Source: Candidatus Marithrix sp. (GTDB taxonomy: Bacteria; Pseudomonadota; Gammaproteobacteria; Beggiatoales; Beggiatoaceae). From it: 64,000 nt of DNA. This document shows positions 53,499-62,986 of this stretch, piece after piece. The stretch is taken from assembly GCA_016744775.1 (NCBI GenBank), contig JADGDS010000004.1, positions 186,001 to 250,000 on the forward strand, in the 5' to 3' direction. Made by a program: the position numbers and the translations under genes. The notes beneath the pieces are model-generated. The model was given only the letters and a program-made list of their open reading frames with translations. It had not been told where the DNA came from and ran no database searches. The first letter of the stretch is position 1. Every line of letters begins with the position of its first letter.

Positions 53499-54779
53499 TT
53501 ATAAATTTGCTAACACTTGTTTAGCAACATTTAAAGTGGTGTCAATATCTTCTTGACTATGAGCTGACGAAATAAAACCTGCTTCAAACGCAGAAGGGGC
53601 TAAATAAATGCCCTGTTCTAACATAGAATGAAAGAACTTCTTAAAACGTTCAACATCACAATTATTTACTTGATCAAAATTACTAACAGTTTCTACATTA
53701 GTAAAAAATAAACCAAACATACCACCTATAGATACACCAGTCATTGGAACCCCTGCCTCTTTAGCAATTTCTAACATACTAGTAACAAAGTTTTGAGTTT
53801 TAATACTTAAGTCATCATAAAAATTAGCTTCAGAAATAATATCTAAACTTGCTAAACCCGCTGCCATTGCGATAGGATTGCCAGATAAAGTACCAGCTTG
53901 ATATACAGCACCTAATGGAGCTATATGTTCCATAATATCGCGCCTACCTCCAAAAGCTCCAACTGGCATTCCACCACCAATTACCTTACCTAATGTAGTC
54001 AAATCTGGTTTAATATTATAATAGGCTTGCGCTCCACCTAGTGCTACACGAAAACCCGTCATAACTTCATCGAAAATTAATAAGCTACCATATTTATCAC
54101 AAACCTCTCTTAAACCTTCTAAGAAACCGGCTACAGGTAAAACACAATTCATATTACCTGCTACTGGCTCAACGATAATTGCAGCAATCTGTTCACCTAC
54201 TTCTGCGAATACCTGCTGAACTTGATCTATATCATTGTAATTTAAACTAATTGTTTGTTCTGCGAGAGCAGCAGGAATACCCGGGCTATTTGCTAAACCC
54301 AAAGTCAGTACACCTGAACCAGCTTTGACTAACAAGGAATCAACATGTCCATGATAACAGCCAGTAAACTTCACAATTTTATCACGCCCAGTATAGCCAC
54401 GTGCCAATCGTATTGCAGTCATGGTTGCTTCAGTACCAGAATTAACCATACGTACCATTTCTATAGAAGGCACGATTTCACAGACTTTATCTGCAAGTTG
54501 CGTTTCAATAACAGTCGGGGCACCAAAACTCAAACCATTAACAATGGCTTCTTCTACAGCTCTTAACACCTTCGGGTGAGAATGACCAGCTATCATTGGT
54601 CCCCAAGAACCAACATAATCAATATAAGCTTTATTATCAGTATCATACAAATAAGCACCTTTCGCTCGTTGAATAAAAACAGGAGTTCCACCGACTCCTT
54701 TAAAAGCGCGAACAGGCGAATTTACACCACCGGGAATATGTTTTTGAGCTGCGAGAAAATTTTGATGGGATGTTATCAT
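53499..54779 (-). CDS. hemL: Glutamate-1-semialdehyde 2,1-aminomutase
   Basis: PLP enzyme that forms 5-aminolevulinate for haem (426 aa). [16 protein letters not shown] at the start, [44 protein letters not shown], the PLP lysine in [18 protein letters not shown] and [15 protein letters not shown]. It overlaps the thiE stop codon by 4 nt (thiE is upstream), an order thiD-thiE-hemL seen in several gammaproteobacteria. Confidence 0.97.
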   Translation of the reverse strand: MITSHQNFLAAQKHIPGGVNSPVRAFKGVGGTPVFIQRAKGAYLYDTDNKAYIDYVGSWGPMIAGHSHPKVLRAVEEAIVNGLSFGAPTVIETQLADKVCEIVPSIEMVRMVNSGTEATMTAIRLARGYTGRDKIVKFTGCYHGHVDSLLVKAGSGVLTLGLANSPGIPAALAEQTISLNYNDIDQVQQVFAEVGEQIAAIIVEPVAGNMNCVLPVAGFLEGLREVCDKYGSLLIFDEVMTGFRVALGGAQAYYNIKPDLTTLGKVIGGGMPVGAFGGRRDIMEHIAPLGAVYQAGTLSGNPIAMAAGLASLDIISEANFYDDLSIKTQNFVTSMLEIAKEAGVPMTGVSIGGMFGLFFTNVETVSNFDQVNNCDVERFKKFFHSMLEQGIYLAPSAFEAGFISSAHSQEDIDTTLNVAKQVLANL

Positions 54780-55393
54780 ATATTATAAGTTGTTGAATAA
54801 TTATAAGCTTGAGCGGAAGCCTCTACATCTACCTGTCCAAAAACACCATCTATTACCGCCACATAATCAGCACCGGCTTTAATTACAAGATTAGCATTAC
54901 TAGGAGTTATACCTCCAATAGCAACAATTGGACAAGATAGTTGTTGACGTGCCTCCGATAATAGTTTTAAGCTACATGAAGTAGCTTTTGGTTTGGTGCG
55001 AGACTTAAAAAAACGGCCAAATGCCACATAATCCGCACCGGAATTAACTGCTCCTTTTGCTAAGGAGAGTTGGTTATAACAAGATACTCCAATAATAGCT
55101 TTATTGCCAAGTCTGGCACGAGCCATCGAAATATCTGTATCATTTTTGCCTAAATGTACGCCATTAGCTCCAATTTGTTGCGCAAGTGCAACATCATCAT
55201 TAATTAATAAAGGGACTTTATATTTTTGACAGAGCTTAAGTAGTGCTTGCGCTTGTTCAAAACGCCGCTGTTGATCGTGACTTTTATCACGATATTGAAT
55301 AATTTTCGCTCCACCAATTATGGCTTTTTCTACTGTTTCTATAAAAAAATCTTGTTTTATCAGCTTGTTGTCTGTGATTGCGTAAAGTTGCAT
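54776..55393 (-). CDS. thiE: Thiamine-phosphate synthase ThiE
   Basis: Joins HMP-diphosphate and thiazole phosphate (205 aa). Diphosphate and substrate motifs: [65 protein letters not shown] and [13 protein letters not shown]. It is about 10-20 residues shorter at the N-terminus than some homologues. Its start lies inside the end of thiD (34-nt overlap), which implies translational coupling. Confidence 0.95.
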   Translation of the reverse strand: MQLYAITDNKLIKQDFFIETVEKAIIGGAKIIQYRDKSHDQQRRFEQAQALLKLCQKYKVPLLINDDVALAQQIGANGVHLGKNDTDISMARARLGNKAIIGVSCYNQLSLAKGAVNSGADYVAFGRFFKSRTKPKATSCSLKLLSEARQQLSCPIVAIGGITPSNANLVIKAGADYVAVIDGVFGQVDVEASAQAYNYSTTYNI

Positions 55394-56151
55394 GAATTAA
55401 TTAAACGATTAGGTAAAGCCTGCCCCTTTCCGGGATGAAAACCCTTTTCTAAACTATGCCAAGTATAAACTTGTGCTTTATATACAGCTTCTAGCATCTC
55501 AACTCCTTGTGCTAAAAACCCAGCTAAACTTGATGCAAAAGTGCAACCAGAACCATGATAAGAATATGCCAAGCGTCGCCATTGCCATGATTCTGGCTTT
55601 TTATCCTGACTATATAAAGTATTAATCACAGTATCAGTATCCTCATGAGTACCAGTAATACAAACCGATTGGCATCCATAATCAATTAATTGTGCCGCTG
55701 CCAGATTTAAACAATCCATATTTGTTAAACAACGCGCCTCAATACTATTTGGAGTGATAACAGTAGTTAAAGCCAATAGTTGCTTATAAACCGGATTTTT
55801 AACCAAAGATTTACCACCACCAGCGGATAAAACTGGATCAAACACCACAATCATTTGAGGATATTTTAACAAAACCTGTTCTACTGCCTCAATAATTTCA
55901 ACACTAGGCAATAAACCTATTTTACAAACACCAATTGACATATCACTTAAAACAGCCTCAGCCTGCGCTATAACTTGTTCTCCAGATAAGTGAAAATTCT
56001 CAATGACATTGCATGTATCTTGCACAGTAACACAAGTCACAACAGGAGCTGTATGACAACCAATACTAGCAAGTGTTTGAATATCAGCACCTATCCCAGC
56101 ACCACCTGAAGGATCATTACCAGCAAATACTAAAACTATGGGGGTTTGCAT
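55360..56151 (-). CDS. thiD: Hydroxymethylpyrimidine/phosphomethylpyrimidine kinase ThiD
   Basis: Ribokinase-fold kinase acting twice on HMP in thiamine synthesis (263 aa). FAGNDPSGGAGIGADIQTLASIGCH at the N-terminus, VVFDPVLSAGGGKSL, ITPNSIEARCL and the catalytic anion hole HGSGCTFASSLAGFLAQG. It carries a slightly extended C-terminus that overlaps thiE. Confidence 0.95.
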   Translation of the reverse strand: MQTPIVLVFAGNDPSGGAGIGADIQTLASIGCHTAPVVTCVTVQDTCNVIENFHLSGEQVIAQAEAVLSDMSIGVCKIGLLPSVEIIEAVEQVLLKYPQMIVVFDPVLSAGGGKSLVKNPVYKQLLALTTVITPNSIEARCLTNMDCLNLAAAQLIDYGCQSVCITGTHEDTDTVINTLYSQDKKPESWQWRRLAYSYHGSGCTFASSLAGFLAQGVEMLEAVYKAQVYTWHSLEKGFHPGKGQALPNRLINSCNFTQSQTTS

Positions 56152-56200
56152 TACAATTTTTTGCTATACTCAGGGTTTTTTAAAAACCAAAGGAAATTAA

Positions 56201-56611
56201 ATGAAGTTATCGATGATATCATATATACCACTCTTTTTAGTCATGTTAATTGTATATTACATTATGACTTTATCAGGCGTGGATTTTAATGCAGCAGATA
56301 AATTATTTGAAATAAGTTTACCGTCTGGAGCAGAATGGGCATTAACATCTAGTAATTTATTTATACTATTTTGTGTAATAGTATTATTTGTAGAAATCAT
56401 TAAAGCAACACGATCTGGATCTGCAACCATTTTTGAAAATGGACTATCAATAATAGTGTTTATTGTATGTTTAATGCTTTTTATGCTTTATGAACCAATG
56501 GGAACTTCGGTTTTTTTAATTATGACTTTAATGTCATTACTAGATTCAATTGCTGGATTTACGATTACAGTCATAGCAGCACGACGTGATTTTAATGTGA
56601 ATCCTGGCTAA
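56201..56611 (+). CDS. Four-helix inner-membrane protein, function unknown
   Basis: 136 aa with four predicted membrane helices (about residues 5-24, 48-66, 83-101, 106-127) and a short acidic periplasmic loop (GVDFNAADKLFEISLPSGAEW). The second loop has KATRSGSATIFENG. AAAGGAAAT precedes the ATG. Similar small membrane proteins exist in gammaproteobacteria, but I cannot name a function. It stands alone between divergent/convergent minus-strand operons. Confidence 0.75.
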   Translation: MKLSMISYIPLFLVMLIVYYIMTLSGVDFNAADKLFEISLPSGAEWALTSSNLFILFCVIVLFVEIIKATRSGSATIFENGLSIIVFIVCLMLFMLYEPMGTSVFLIMTLMSLLDSIAGFTITVIAARRDFNVNPG

Positions 56612-56627
56612 TTAAAAACATAATTTA

Positions 56628-56658
56628 AACCTGACAGGTTTTTAAAACCTGTCAGCTT
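56628..56658. repeat. AACCTGACAGGTT-type palindromic repeat
   Basis: AACCTGACAGGTTTTT then AAAACCTGTCAGCTT. It reaches the stop codon of the permease gene and sits between two convergent genes. Confidence 0.8.
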
Positions 56659-57419
56659 TAATTACGAATTTTATAACCAATATGTAATAACCACAAACAA
56701 ATCAGACTAACCGCTACAAAAAATACACTGACAATCATCAAACTAATGCTAATATCGACTTCAGAAACGCCAAAAAATCCATAACGAAAACCATCTATCA
56801 TATAAAAAAACGGATTATAATAAGACAACTGTTCCCAAAATTCTGGCAAATTCTCAATTCTATAAAATACACCACTCAAAAATGTCAGAGGTAAAATAGC
56901 AAAATTTTGAAATGCTGAAATATGATCCCACTTATCAGCCCATACCGAAGCTATCACACCTAACGCACCTAAGACACCACTACCTAAAAGAGCAAATATT
57001 AACAATATAGAAACACTATAAAGAGGCAATGTCACAAAAAATAATGCCGCTACCCAAACACCTAAACCGACTAATAAACCTCTAACTATAGACGCACCGA
57101 CAAAAGCTAAATAAAATTCACCGCTTGACAATGGTGGCAATAACATAAAAACTATGCTACCAGTCATTTTAGATTGAAACAAACTAGAAGAACTATTAGA
57201 AAAAGCATTTTGAATAAGGCTCATCATAATTAAACCGGGCACTAAAAACGCGATATAACTAATACCCGGATAAACTTGAACATGTTCCTCTAAAACAGAA
57301 CCAAACACCAACAAATACAACAAGACAGTAATAACAGGCGTTAAAATAGTCTGTACACCGACTTTTACAAAACGCCAAACTTCCTTAGCAAATAAAGTGT
57401 ATAAACCATACCAATTCAT
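56658..57419 (-). CDS. ABC-2 type transporter permease (YadH-like)
   Basis: 253 aa, six membrane helices. It starts with the amphipathic NWYGLYTLFAKEVWRFVKVG and contains PVITVLLYLLVFGSVL, FLVPGLIMMSLIQNAFSNSSSSLF and FLSGVFYRIENLPEFWEQLSYYNPFFYMIDGFRYGFFG, the ABC-2 hallmark (in parts). It forms an exporter with the next ATPase. The substrate is unknown. The position after mlaB matches a gammaproteobacterial lipid/envelope operon. Confidence 0.92.
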   Translation of the reverse strand: MNWYGLYTLFAKEVWRFVKVGVQTILTPVITVLLYLLVFGSVLEEHVQVYPGISYIAFLVPGLIMMSLIQNAFSNSSSSLFQSKMTGSIVFMLLPPLSSGEFYLAFVGASIVRGLLVGLGVWVAALFFVTLPLYSVSILLIFALLGSGVLGALGVIASVWADKWDHISAFQNFAILPLTFLSGVFYRIENLPEFWEQLSYYNPFFYMIDGFRYGFFGVSEVDISISLMIVSVFFVAVSLICLWLLHIGYKIRN

Positions 57420-58330
57420 GCTTTTTCTTTACCAGTTAAACTCAGAAATACATCCTCTAAACTAGCTTCTTTAATATGTAAATCAGAGAAACGAATATTA
57501 GCAGCTAACAAGCCTTCTAATATAGATCCAATTTCATCCTGAGTTTTATGTAAACGCAAAACTAATTGATCATCAATAAAAGACTCAACTTTTGCCTTTA
57601 TCAAACTAGGTAAATTACTAATGTCACTATTATTCAGACTAATACACAAAAACCGATCAGAAGCACGCGCCAATAATGCCGCTTTAGTATCCAACGCGAC
57701 CAATTTACCATTATCAATAATAGCAAGCTTCTCACATAAAGCCTCAGCTTCCTCAAGATAATGAGTAGTTAAAACAATAGTATGACCATTTTCATGTAAC
57801 TGCTTAATGAATTTCCACAAAACTTGGCGTAACTCAACATCCACACCCGCAGTAGGTTCATCCAATACAACAACATCTGGTTTATGTACCAAAGCCTGAG
57901 CGATTAACACCCTGCGCTTCATACCCCCAGATAATTCCTGTAAATTAGTATTAGCTTTATCACTCAGATTTAAGATTTCCAACAACTCCTCAATCCAAGC
58001 AGATGACTTACAACCAAAATAACCAGCCTGCAAACGCAACATTTCACTAACAGTAAAAAAAGGATCAACCACCAACTCTTGTGGAACTACACCCAAACAT
58101 TGTCGCGCCTGTCGCCAATTACGCACAACATCATAACCCATAACACTTACCGAACCGCTACTGGCACGAACTAAACCCGCTATAATATTGATTAAAGTAG
58201 ATTTTCCTGCACCATTTGGTCCAAGCAAGCCAAAAAAACTGCCCTTCGGGATTTCAAAATCAACTTCCGAAAGAGCAGTTAAATTACCAAACTGCTTATG
58301 TAATTGTGAAATTTTAACAGCTGCTTGCAT
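57416..58330 (-). CDS. ABC transporter ATP-binding protein (YadG-like)
   Basis: 304 aa. Walker A GPNGAGKST, Q-loop VVPQELVVDPFF, signature LSGGMKRRVLIAQALV, Walker B VVLDEPTAGVDVELR and H-loop TTHYLEEAEAL. The C-terminal ~80 residues are an accessory domain of ABC-2 exporters. It overlaps the permease by 4 nt and the STAS gene by 17 nt. Confidence 0.93.
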   Translation of the reverse strand: MQAAVKISQLHKQFGNLTALSEVDFEIPKGSFFGLLGPNGAGKSTLINIIAGLVRASSGSVSVMGYDVVRNWRQARQCLGVVPQELVVDPFFTVSEMLRLQAGYFGCKSSAWIEELLEILNLSDKANTNLQELSGGMKRRVLIAQALVHKPDVVVLDEPTAGVDVELRQVLWKFIKQLHENGHTIVLTTHYLEEAEALCEKLAIIDNGKLVALDTKAALLARASDRFLCISLNNSDISNLPSLIKAKVESFIDDQLVLRLHKTQDEIGSILEGLLAANIRFSDLHIKEASLEDVFLSLTGKEKA

Positions 58331-58610
58331 TAGAATTAATCAAATCCTGTAGCCCACTCACTGCCGCAATACTAAGCAATTGCATAGGAATATTATTAAA
58401 ACTGATTAAATTGTCGAATTTAAGCCATTCTATTAACAATGCCAAACCAGCACTATCTGTATGAGTAATTTCTGATAAATCTATAATTTTAGGCGGAGTA
58501 TCTTTAACCAACTCATTAAACTCCAACAATAACTGATCAACTGTACTAAAACTTAACTCACCAGATACCCACCACCTATTAGTTTCATCACCAACTCTAA
58601 TTTGGCTCAT
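58314..58610 (-). CDS. mlaB: STAS domain protein MlaB
   Basis: 98-aa cytoplasmic STAS domain: WWVSGELSFSTVDQLLLEF and IIDLSEITHTDSAGLALLIEWL, with the conserved Asp-Ser-Ala-Gly turn. MlaB stabilises the MlaFE ABC complex in phospholipid transport. It abuts mlaC (1-nt overlap). Confidence 0.88.
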   Translation of the reverse strand: MSQIRVGDETNRWWVSGELSFSTVDQLLLEFNELVKDTPPKIIDLSEITHTDSAGLALLIEWLKFDNLISFNNIPMQLLSIAAVSGLQDLINSNASSC

Positions 58611-59188
58611 TAACTTGCCCGATTTTTATCATTAATTTTCCCAATTAAACCCTTCATACCCATACGTCTAATATCACGACCAAATTCTGTACGATAAGTG
58701 GTTACTAAACTAATTCCCTCAACTATAACATTATAAACTTTCCATTTACCTTTGCGTTTATACATAACATAATCAATATTTACTGATGCTGAACCATTGC
58801 TTCTATAAACCTTACTATGTACAGTTGCTCTTCTTGCATTTTTTCTAGTAGAAGAATAATCAATCTTTTTAACCATACCTGCCGCTTCAGCTAAAGCATT
58901 AGAATATGTACGTATTAACAAATCACGAAAGGCATTAGTAAAACCTGTTCTTTCAGCTTTTTTGGCTCGTCTCCAATTTTTACCTAAAACTAATCTTGAC
59001 ATTTTACGAAAATTAAAAACACCCTTCACTATATCTTTAACAGCAACAGGATTTTTAAGTAAATACGGATTATTTAATACCCTTTCAGTAGTTCTCTTTA
59101 TTACAGTTTCCGCACTAATAGCCAATGCTGATTGAGCTGTTACCATAAACATACACATTAACGCCATACCGGCAAATACTTTTTTCAT
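58610..59188 (-). CDS. mlaC: Periplasmic phospholipid carrier MlaC
   Basis: 192 aa from the ATG at 59188 (MKKVFAGMALMCMFMV), which gives a clean signal peptide ending SALA and a good AGGA site. The mature part follows the Tol-tol-Ttg2/MlaC family: KNPVAVKDIVKGVFNFRKMSRLVLGKNWR, FTNAFRDLLIRTYSNALAE and KVYNVIVEGISLVTTYRTEF (in parts). It shuttles phospholipid between the outer-membrane MlaA and inner-membrane MlaFEDB complexes. Confidence 0.92.
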   Translation of the reverse strand: MKKVFAGMALMCMFMVTAQSALAISAETVIKRTTERVLNNPYLLKNPVAVKDIVKGVFNFRKMSRLVLGKNWRRAKKAERTGFTNAFRDLLIRTYSNALAEAAGMVKKIDYSSTRKNARRATVHSKVYRSNGSASVNIDYVMYKRKGKWKVYNVIVEGISLVTTYRTEFGRDIRRMGMKGLIGKINDKNRAS

Positions 59189-59204
59189 ATTATTAATTCC
59201 TAAA

Positions 59205-59693
59205 TTAGTTAGTTTGCTTCTTTGTGCCATTCTCAGCACTATTATATAAAAATTTACCAATCAATTGTTCTAAAATTACAGCTGATTGAGTTAAACCTGA
59301 TTCTATTTTAGCATTATCAGCTAAATATTCCTCCTCAGCACCAGCCTCTAAACCAATATATTGTTCACCAAGTAAACCGGCTGTCAAAATACTGGCAGAA
59401 GTGTCTGTAGGAATTTTATGATACTGCTTATCAATCTGCATAGTAACAACTGCCTCATAGTTTTCATTATCAAAACTAATGTTACTAACCCTGCCGATAC
59501 GCACTCCACCCATTTTGACTGGTGATTTAATTTTTAAGCCACCAATATTGTCAAAACTAGCGATAACAGAATAACCATCTTCTATAAACAAATCACCCAG
59601 ATGACTTACCTTAATGGATAACATAAATAAAGCGGCAAATCCTAAAACGACTAAAATACCGACCCAAATTTCTATAGTTTTTTTTATTTGCAT
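59205..59693 (-). CDS. mlaD: MCE-domain protein MlaD
   Basis: 162 aa. One N-terminal helix (residues about 7-27), then a single MCE domain (YSVIASFDNIGGLKIKSPVKMGGVRIGRV) and TAGLLGEQYIGLEAGAEEEYL, ending with a hydrophobic helix that forms the hexamer pore. Usually mlaF and mlaE precede it. Here it is the first gene of the operon, 91 bp from divergent dksA. Confidence 0.93.
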   Translation of the reverse strand: MQIKKTIEIWVGILVVLGFAALFMLSIKVSHLGDLFIEDGYSVIASFDNIGGLKIKSPVKMGGVRIGRVSNISFDNENYEAVVTMQIDKQYHKIPTDTSASILTAGLLGEQYIGLEAGAEEEYLADNAKIESGLTQSAVILEQLIGKFLYNSAENGTKKQTN

Positions 59694-59784
59694 ATTGATT
59701 CTCTGAATGTTGATAATTTCAATTAATTATAATTTAATTTTGATATATGATGCCATATTTAATCATTAATTAAAGGATATAACT

Positions 59785-60207
59785 ATGTCTAATACAAATG
59801 TTTCTACACCAAATTTTATTCCTTATGAATTAAATAGTGAAGAAGAATACATGTCTAATCCACAACTTGAACACTTTAAAGAAATTTTATTAAAGTGGAA
59901 AAAAAATCTAATTGTTGATATGGAGCGAACTTTACACCACATGCAAGATGATGCCTCTACTTTTCCTGATCCTACTGATCGCGCCTCACAAGAAACAGAA
60001 TATTCAATAGAATTACGAACGCGAGATAGAGAACGTAAATTGATCAAAAAAATTGATCAAACACTTATCTTAATAGATAATAAAGATTATGGATATTGTA
60101 GTAATTGCGGTATCGAAATTGGCTTACGTCGTTTAGAAGCTAGACCAACTGCAACAATGTGTATTGATTGTAAAACTCAAGACGAACTACGAGAAAAATA
60201 TAAATAA
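59785..60207 (+). CDS. dksA: RNA polymerase-binding transcription factor DksA
   Basis: 140 aa. A coiled coil whose tip has the conserved Asp-x-x-Asp-Ala/Ser region (DDASTFPDPTDRASQETE) enters the polymerase secondary channel, and a zinc finger with four cysteines (YCSNCGIEIGL ... CIDCKTQ) follows. It works with ppGpp in the stringent response. AAGGATATAAC precedes the ATG. It overlaps folA by 1 nt (TAATG). Confidence 0.96.
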   Translation: MSNTNVSTPNFIPYELNSEEEYMSNPQLEHFKEILLKWKKNLIVDMERTLHHMQDDASTFPDPTDRASQETEYSIELRTRDRERKLIKKIDQTLILIDNKDYGYCSNCGIEIGLRRLEARPTATMCIDCKTQDELREKYK

Positions 60208-60689
60208 TGCTAAGTTTATGTGTAGCAATAGATGAAAATGGTTTAATAGGTAACAATAATGCCTTACCTTGGCATTTACCTGCCGATTTAAAACATTTTC
60301 GTAAACTTACAATGGGCAAACCCATCATTATGGGGCGTAAAACATATGAATCAATTGGTCATGCCTTACCCGGGCGTTTAAATATAGTATTAACTCACAA
60401 ACCAAATTTAAACCTTGAAAATTGTACTGTTATGCACACTATTAAGGAAATACTGTCTTTTAGTAAAAACACAGATGAATCTGTGGTAATAGGTGGTGCA
60501 AAACTATATGAATCTTTATTACCACAAATACAACGCATGTATATAACAAAAATACATGCTAAATTTGTAGGAGATACTTATTTTCCTCACTATCAATCAA
60601 CTGAATGGCGACAAGTTGAAACACAAACTTATTCAGCAGATCAGAAAAATTCCTATAGCTATAGTTTTCTTATATTGGAACGTATATGA
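60207..60689 (+). CDS. folA: Dihydrofolate reductase
   Basis: 160 aa chromosomal-type DHFR. LCVAIDENGLIGNNNALPWHLPADLKHFRKLTMGKPIIMGRKTYESIG contains (in parts) the substrate Asp, the Met20-type loop and the NADPH site GRKT. VVIGGAKLYESLLP is the second cofactor motif. Co-transcription with dksA is implied by the overlap. It overlaps the next gene by 4 nt. Confidence 0.96.
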   Translation: MLSLCVAIDENGLIGNNNALPWHLPADLKHFRKLTMGKPIIMGRKTYESIGHALPGRLNIVLTHKPNLNLENCTVMHTIKEILSFSKNTDESVVIGGAKLYESLLPQIQRMYITKIHAKFVGDTYFPHYQSTEWRQVETQTYSADQKNSYSYSFLILERI

Positions 60690-61438
60690 AAATTCACAGA
60701 TTACTTTTATTAGTTTTATTAATATTTTCACCAACAATATTTGCAGTACCACCATATTTAGGTATTAGTGTCGCAGAAAATTTAGCTTTTAATAGAAATT
60801 CTTGTTTGTCTGCGGCAAAAACCGTTCTTAATAATGAAGGTTTTAGAGATATAGAACAATATGCAAGTATTGCCACAGTATTTGCCGCTTATAGAAAGAC
60901 TAATCCATATCATTATAAAGCGGTAGTGAAATGTTTAGTAAATTCAGGTGTCATTATAGTCACAACAGCAGCACAAGTTTCAAGAAATGCTAGACAAAAA
61001 GCTGAAAGGATAAGATATAAAATTCAAAGACAACAAGGCATTAAACGAAAAATAAAAAAAGCACAAGAATGTAAAACCATAGAAAAACCTGCGCCAAAAA
61101 ATGAATTTCAACAACTAAAACTGTTTAGTTTGTCTAAGAAAAAACCTGAAAAAACTACTAATTTTAAGGATAAACATCATAAAAATGTTACAGTAGGTGA
61201 AACTTTCACTGTGCTATGTCGTGGTGCCTGCTTGCAACAAGCAGAACGATCATTAAGAAAATCAGAATTTTATAATGATTATGATTTTGATGATGATGCA
61301 GTTTTTGGAAGAAGTAATGATAATTATTATGCATCAATTCAGTGCTTAATTAGTGAAAGCAGAGTTCTTTTCAAAGTTAGTGGTAAACAATCTAAAATCA
61401 GAAATAATTTACTAGAAACATTATATAAGAATTTTTAA
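60686..61438 (+). CDS. Secreted protein with two related cysteine-bearing domains, function unknown
   Basis: 250 aa. Signal peptide residues 1-20 end TIFA. Two segments look alike: residues about 38-95 (SCLSAAKTVLNNEGF ... VVKCLVNSGVIIVTTAA) and about 172-235 (ACLQQAERSLRKSEF ... SIQCLISESRVLFKVSG). Each has a Cys, a helix, and a second Cys before a hydrophobic strand, so there is likely one disulfide per unit. Between them is a Lys-rich linker. I do not recognise the family. It overlaps folA by 4 nt and is followed at once by nifA. Confidence 0.7.
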   Translation: MKIHRLLLLVLLIFSPTIFAVPPYLGISVAENLAFNRNSCLSAAKTVLNNEGFRDIEQYASIATVFAAYRKTNPYHYKAVVKCLVNSGVIIVTTAAQVSRNARQKAERIRYKIQRQQGIKRKIKKAQECKTIEKPAPKNEFQQLKLFSLSKKKPEKTTNFKDKHHKNVTVGETFTVLCRGACLQQAERSLRKSEFYNDYDFDDDAVFGRSNDNYYASIQCLISESRVLFKVSGKQSKIRNNLLETLYKNF

Positions 61439-62956
61439 ATGTCAACAAATGTTCGTACAGCTTTAATTGAAGCAGAATTAGAAGCTTTATTTAGAGTTGG
61501 TCAAGTATTAAGCCGCTCTTTTAATTTAGAAGAAACTCTACAAAATGTCTTACATGTATTACATGATTATACAGGTATGCACTATGGTATGGTTGCTTTA
61601 AGTGATGATTATGGAGCTTTATCCATTTGTGCTGTATATTCCGGTAATAAACATGCACCTAATACACTACAATACAAACCCGGAGAAGGTGTAATTGGTT
61701 TAATACTAGAATCTAGTAAACCATTTATTCTGGAACGTCTTGCTGATGAACCTCGTTTTTTAGGGCGTTTAGGGCTTTATGATCCTAATTTACCTTTTAT
61801 TGGTATGCCTATAATTATAGGAGAAGAAAAACCTTTAGGAGTTTTTACTGCCCAACCAAATATTAACAACGATGGCTTATTAGATGAACGTGTACGTTTC
61901 ATGAAAATGGTCACTCAACTAGTTGCACAAATGGTACGTTTAGCTAATCAAATTGAACGTGAGCGGCGCGATTTAACTGATGAACGTGATCATTTACGTC
62001 GTGTAGTCAGCAATAACTACGGTTTAAAAAACATTATTGGTCATTCTACAGCTATGAAACGTGTGTTTGAATTAGTACGACAAGTAGCTAAATGGGATAC
62101 CACAGCTTTAATTCGTGGCGAATCTGGAACCGGTAAAGAATTGATTGCTCATGCAATTCATTATAATTCACCACGTAATAATAATGAATTTATAAAACTT
62201 AATTGTGCCTCATTACCTGAAAATTTACTAGAATCAGAATTATTTGGACATGAAAAAGGAGCCTTTACCGGAGCGACTCAACAATATAAAGGGCGATTTG
62301 AACGAGCTAATGGAGGCACATTATTTTTAGATGAAATTGGTGATATATCTCCAAAGTTTCAAGCCAAATTATTACGAGTATTACAAGAAGGTGAACTAGA
62401 AAGAGTTGGCGGTAATCGTACTATAAAAGTAGATGTACGTTTTATTACAGCTACTCATGTAGATTTAGAAGCAGAAGTTAAAGCTGGTAAATTTCGCGAA
62501 GACTTATATTATCGTTTGAATGTAATACCAATTACATTACCCGCTTTAAGAGAACGCATTGAAGACATTCCAGAATTATCAACATTTTTATTAAAAAAAT
62601 TAGCAAAAAAACAAAATCGTAAATTAAAGATAACTGAAAATGCAATTCGTATTTTAATGCGTCATAATTGGTCTGGCAATGTACGTGAATTAGAAAACTG
62701 TTTAGAACGAGCTGCAATTATGTCAGAAGACAATTGCATTGATAGCGAAATCATGAATGTTATTGGATTCAAAGAATCATTCAAGGATGATAATTTTCAG
62801 GAGAATTTTGATACATTAGATGAACCAGAACGTGTGATTGCAGCTTTGAAACAAGCAGGATGGGTACAAGCTAAAGCCGCAAGACTATTAAATATGACAC
62901 CGCGTCAAATTGCTTATCGTATTAAAATATATAAAATAAAATTACAAAATTTCTAA
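61439..62956 (+). CDS. nifA: NifA-type sigma-54-dependent transcriptional activator
   Basis: 505 aa. N-terminal GAF domain (about residues 20-165: [22 protein letters not shown]), central AAA+ domain with Walker A GESGTGKE (about 223), [13 protein letters not shown] (the GAFTGA loop contacting sigma-54), Walker [12 protein letters not shown] and [11 protein letters not shown], and a C-terminal Fis-type HTH ([20 protein letters not shown]). That last motif and the GAF layout match NifA, which switches on nitrogenase genes under N limitation. No nif structural genes are in view. It begins 1 nt after the preceding stop. Confidence 0.85.
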   Translation: MSTNVRTALIEAELEALFRVGQVLSRSFNLEETLQNVLHVLHDYTGMHYGMVALSDDYGALSICAVYSGNKHAPNTLQYKPGEGVIGLILESSKPFILERLADEPRFLGRLGLYDPNLPFIGMPIIIGEEKPLGVFTAQPNINNDGLLDERVRFMKMVTQLVAQMVRLANQIERERRDLTDERDHLRRVVSNNYGLKNIIGHSTAMKRVFELVRQVAKWDTTALIRGESGTGKELIAHAIHYNSPRNNNEFIKLNCASLPENLLESELFGHEKGAFTGATQQYKGRFERANGGTLFLDEIGDISPKFQAKLLRVLQEGELERVGGNRTIKVDVRFITATHVDLEAEVKAGKFREDLYYRLNVIPITLPALRERIEDIPELSTFLLKKLAKKQNRKLKITENAIRILMRHNWSGNVRELENCLERAAIMSEDNCIDSEIMNVIGFKESFKDDNFQENFDTLDEPERVIAALKQAGWVQAKAARLLNMTPRQIAYRIKIYKIKLQNF

Positions 62957-62959
62957 TAA

Positions 62960-62977
62960 TCACCCCGAAAGGGGTGA
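62960..62977. terminator. Hairpin between convergent nifA and the edge gene
   Basis: TCACCCC-GAAA-GGGGTGA: a 7-bp stem with a stable GAAA loop, 4 bp after the nifA stop. No T-run. Possibly a shared bidirectional terminator. Confidence 0.6.
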
Positions 62978-62986
62978 CTAAATCGC

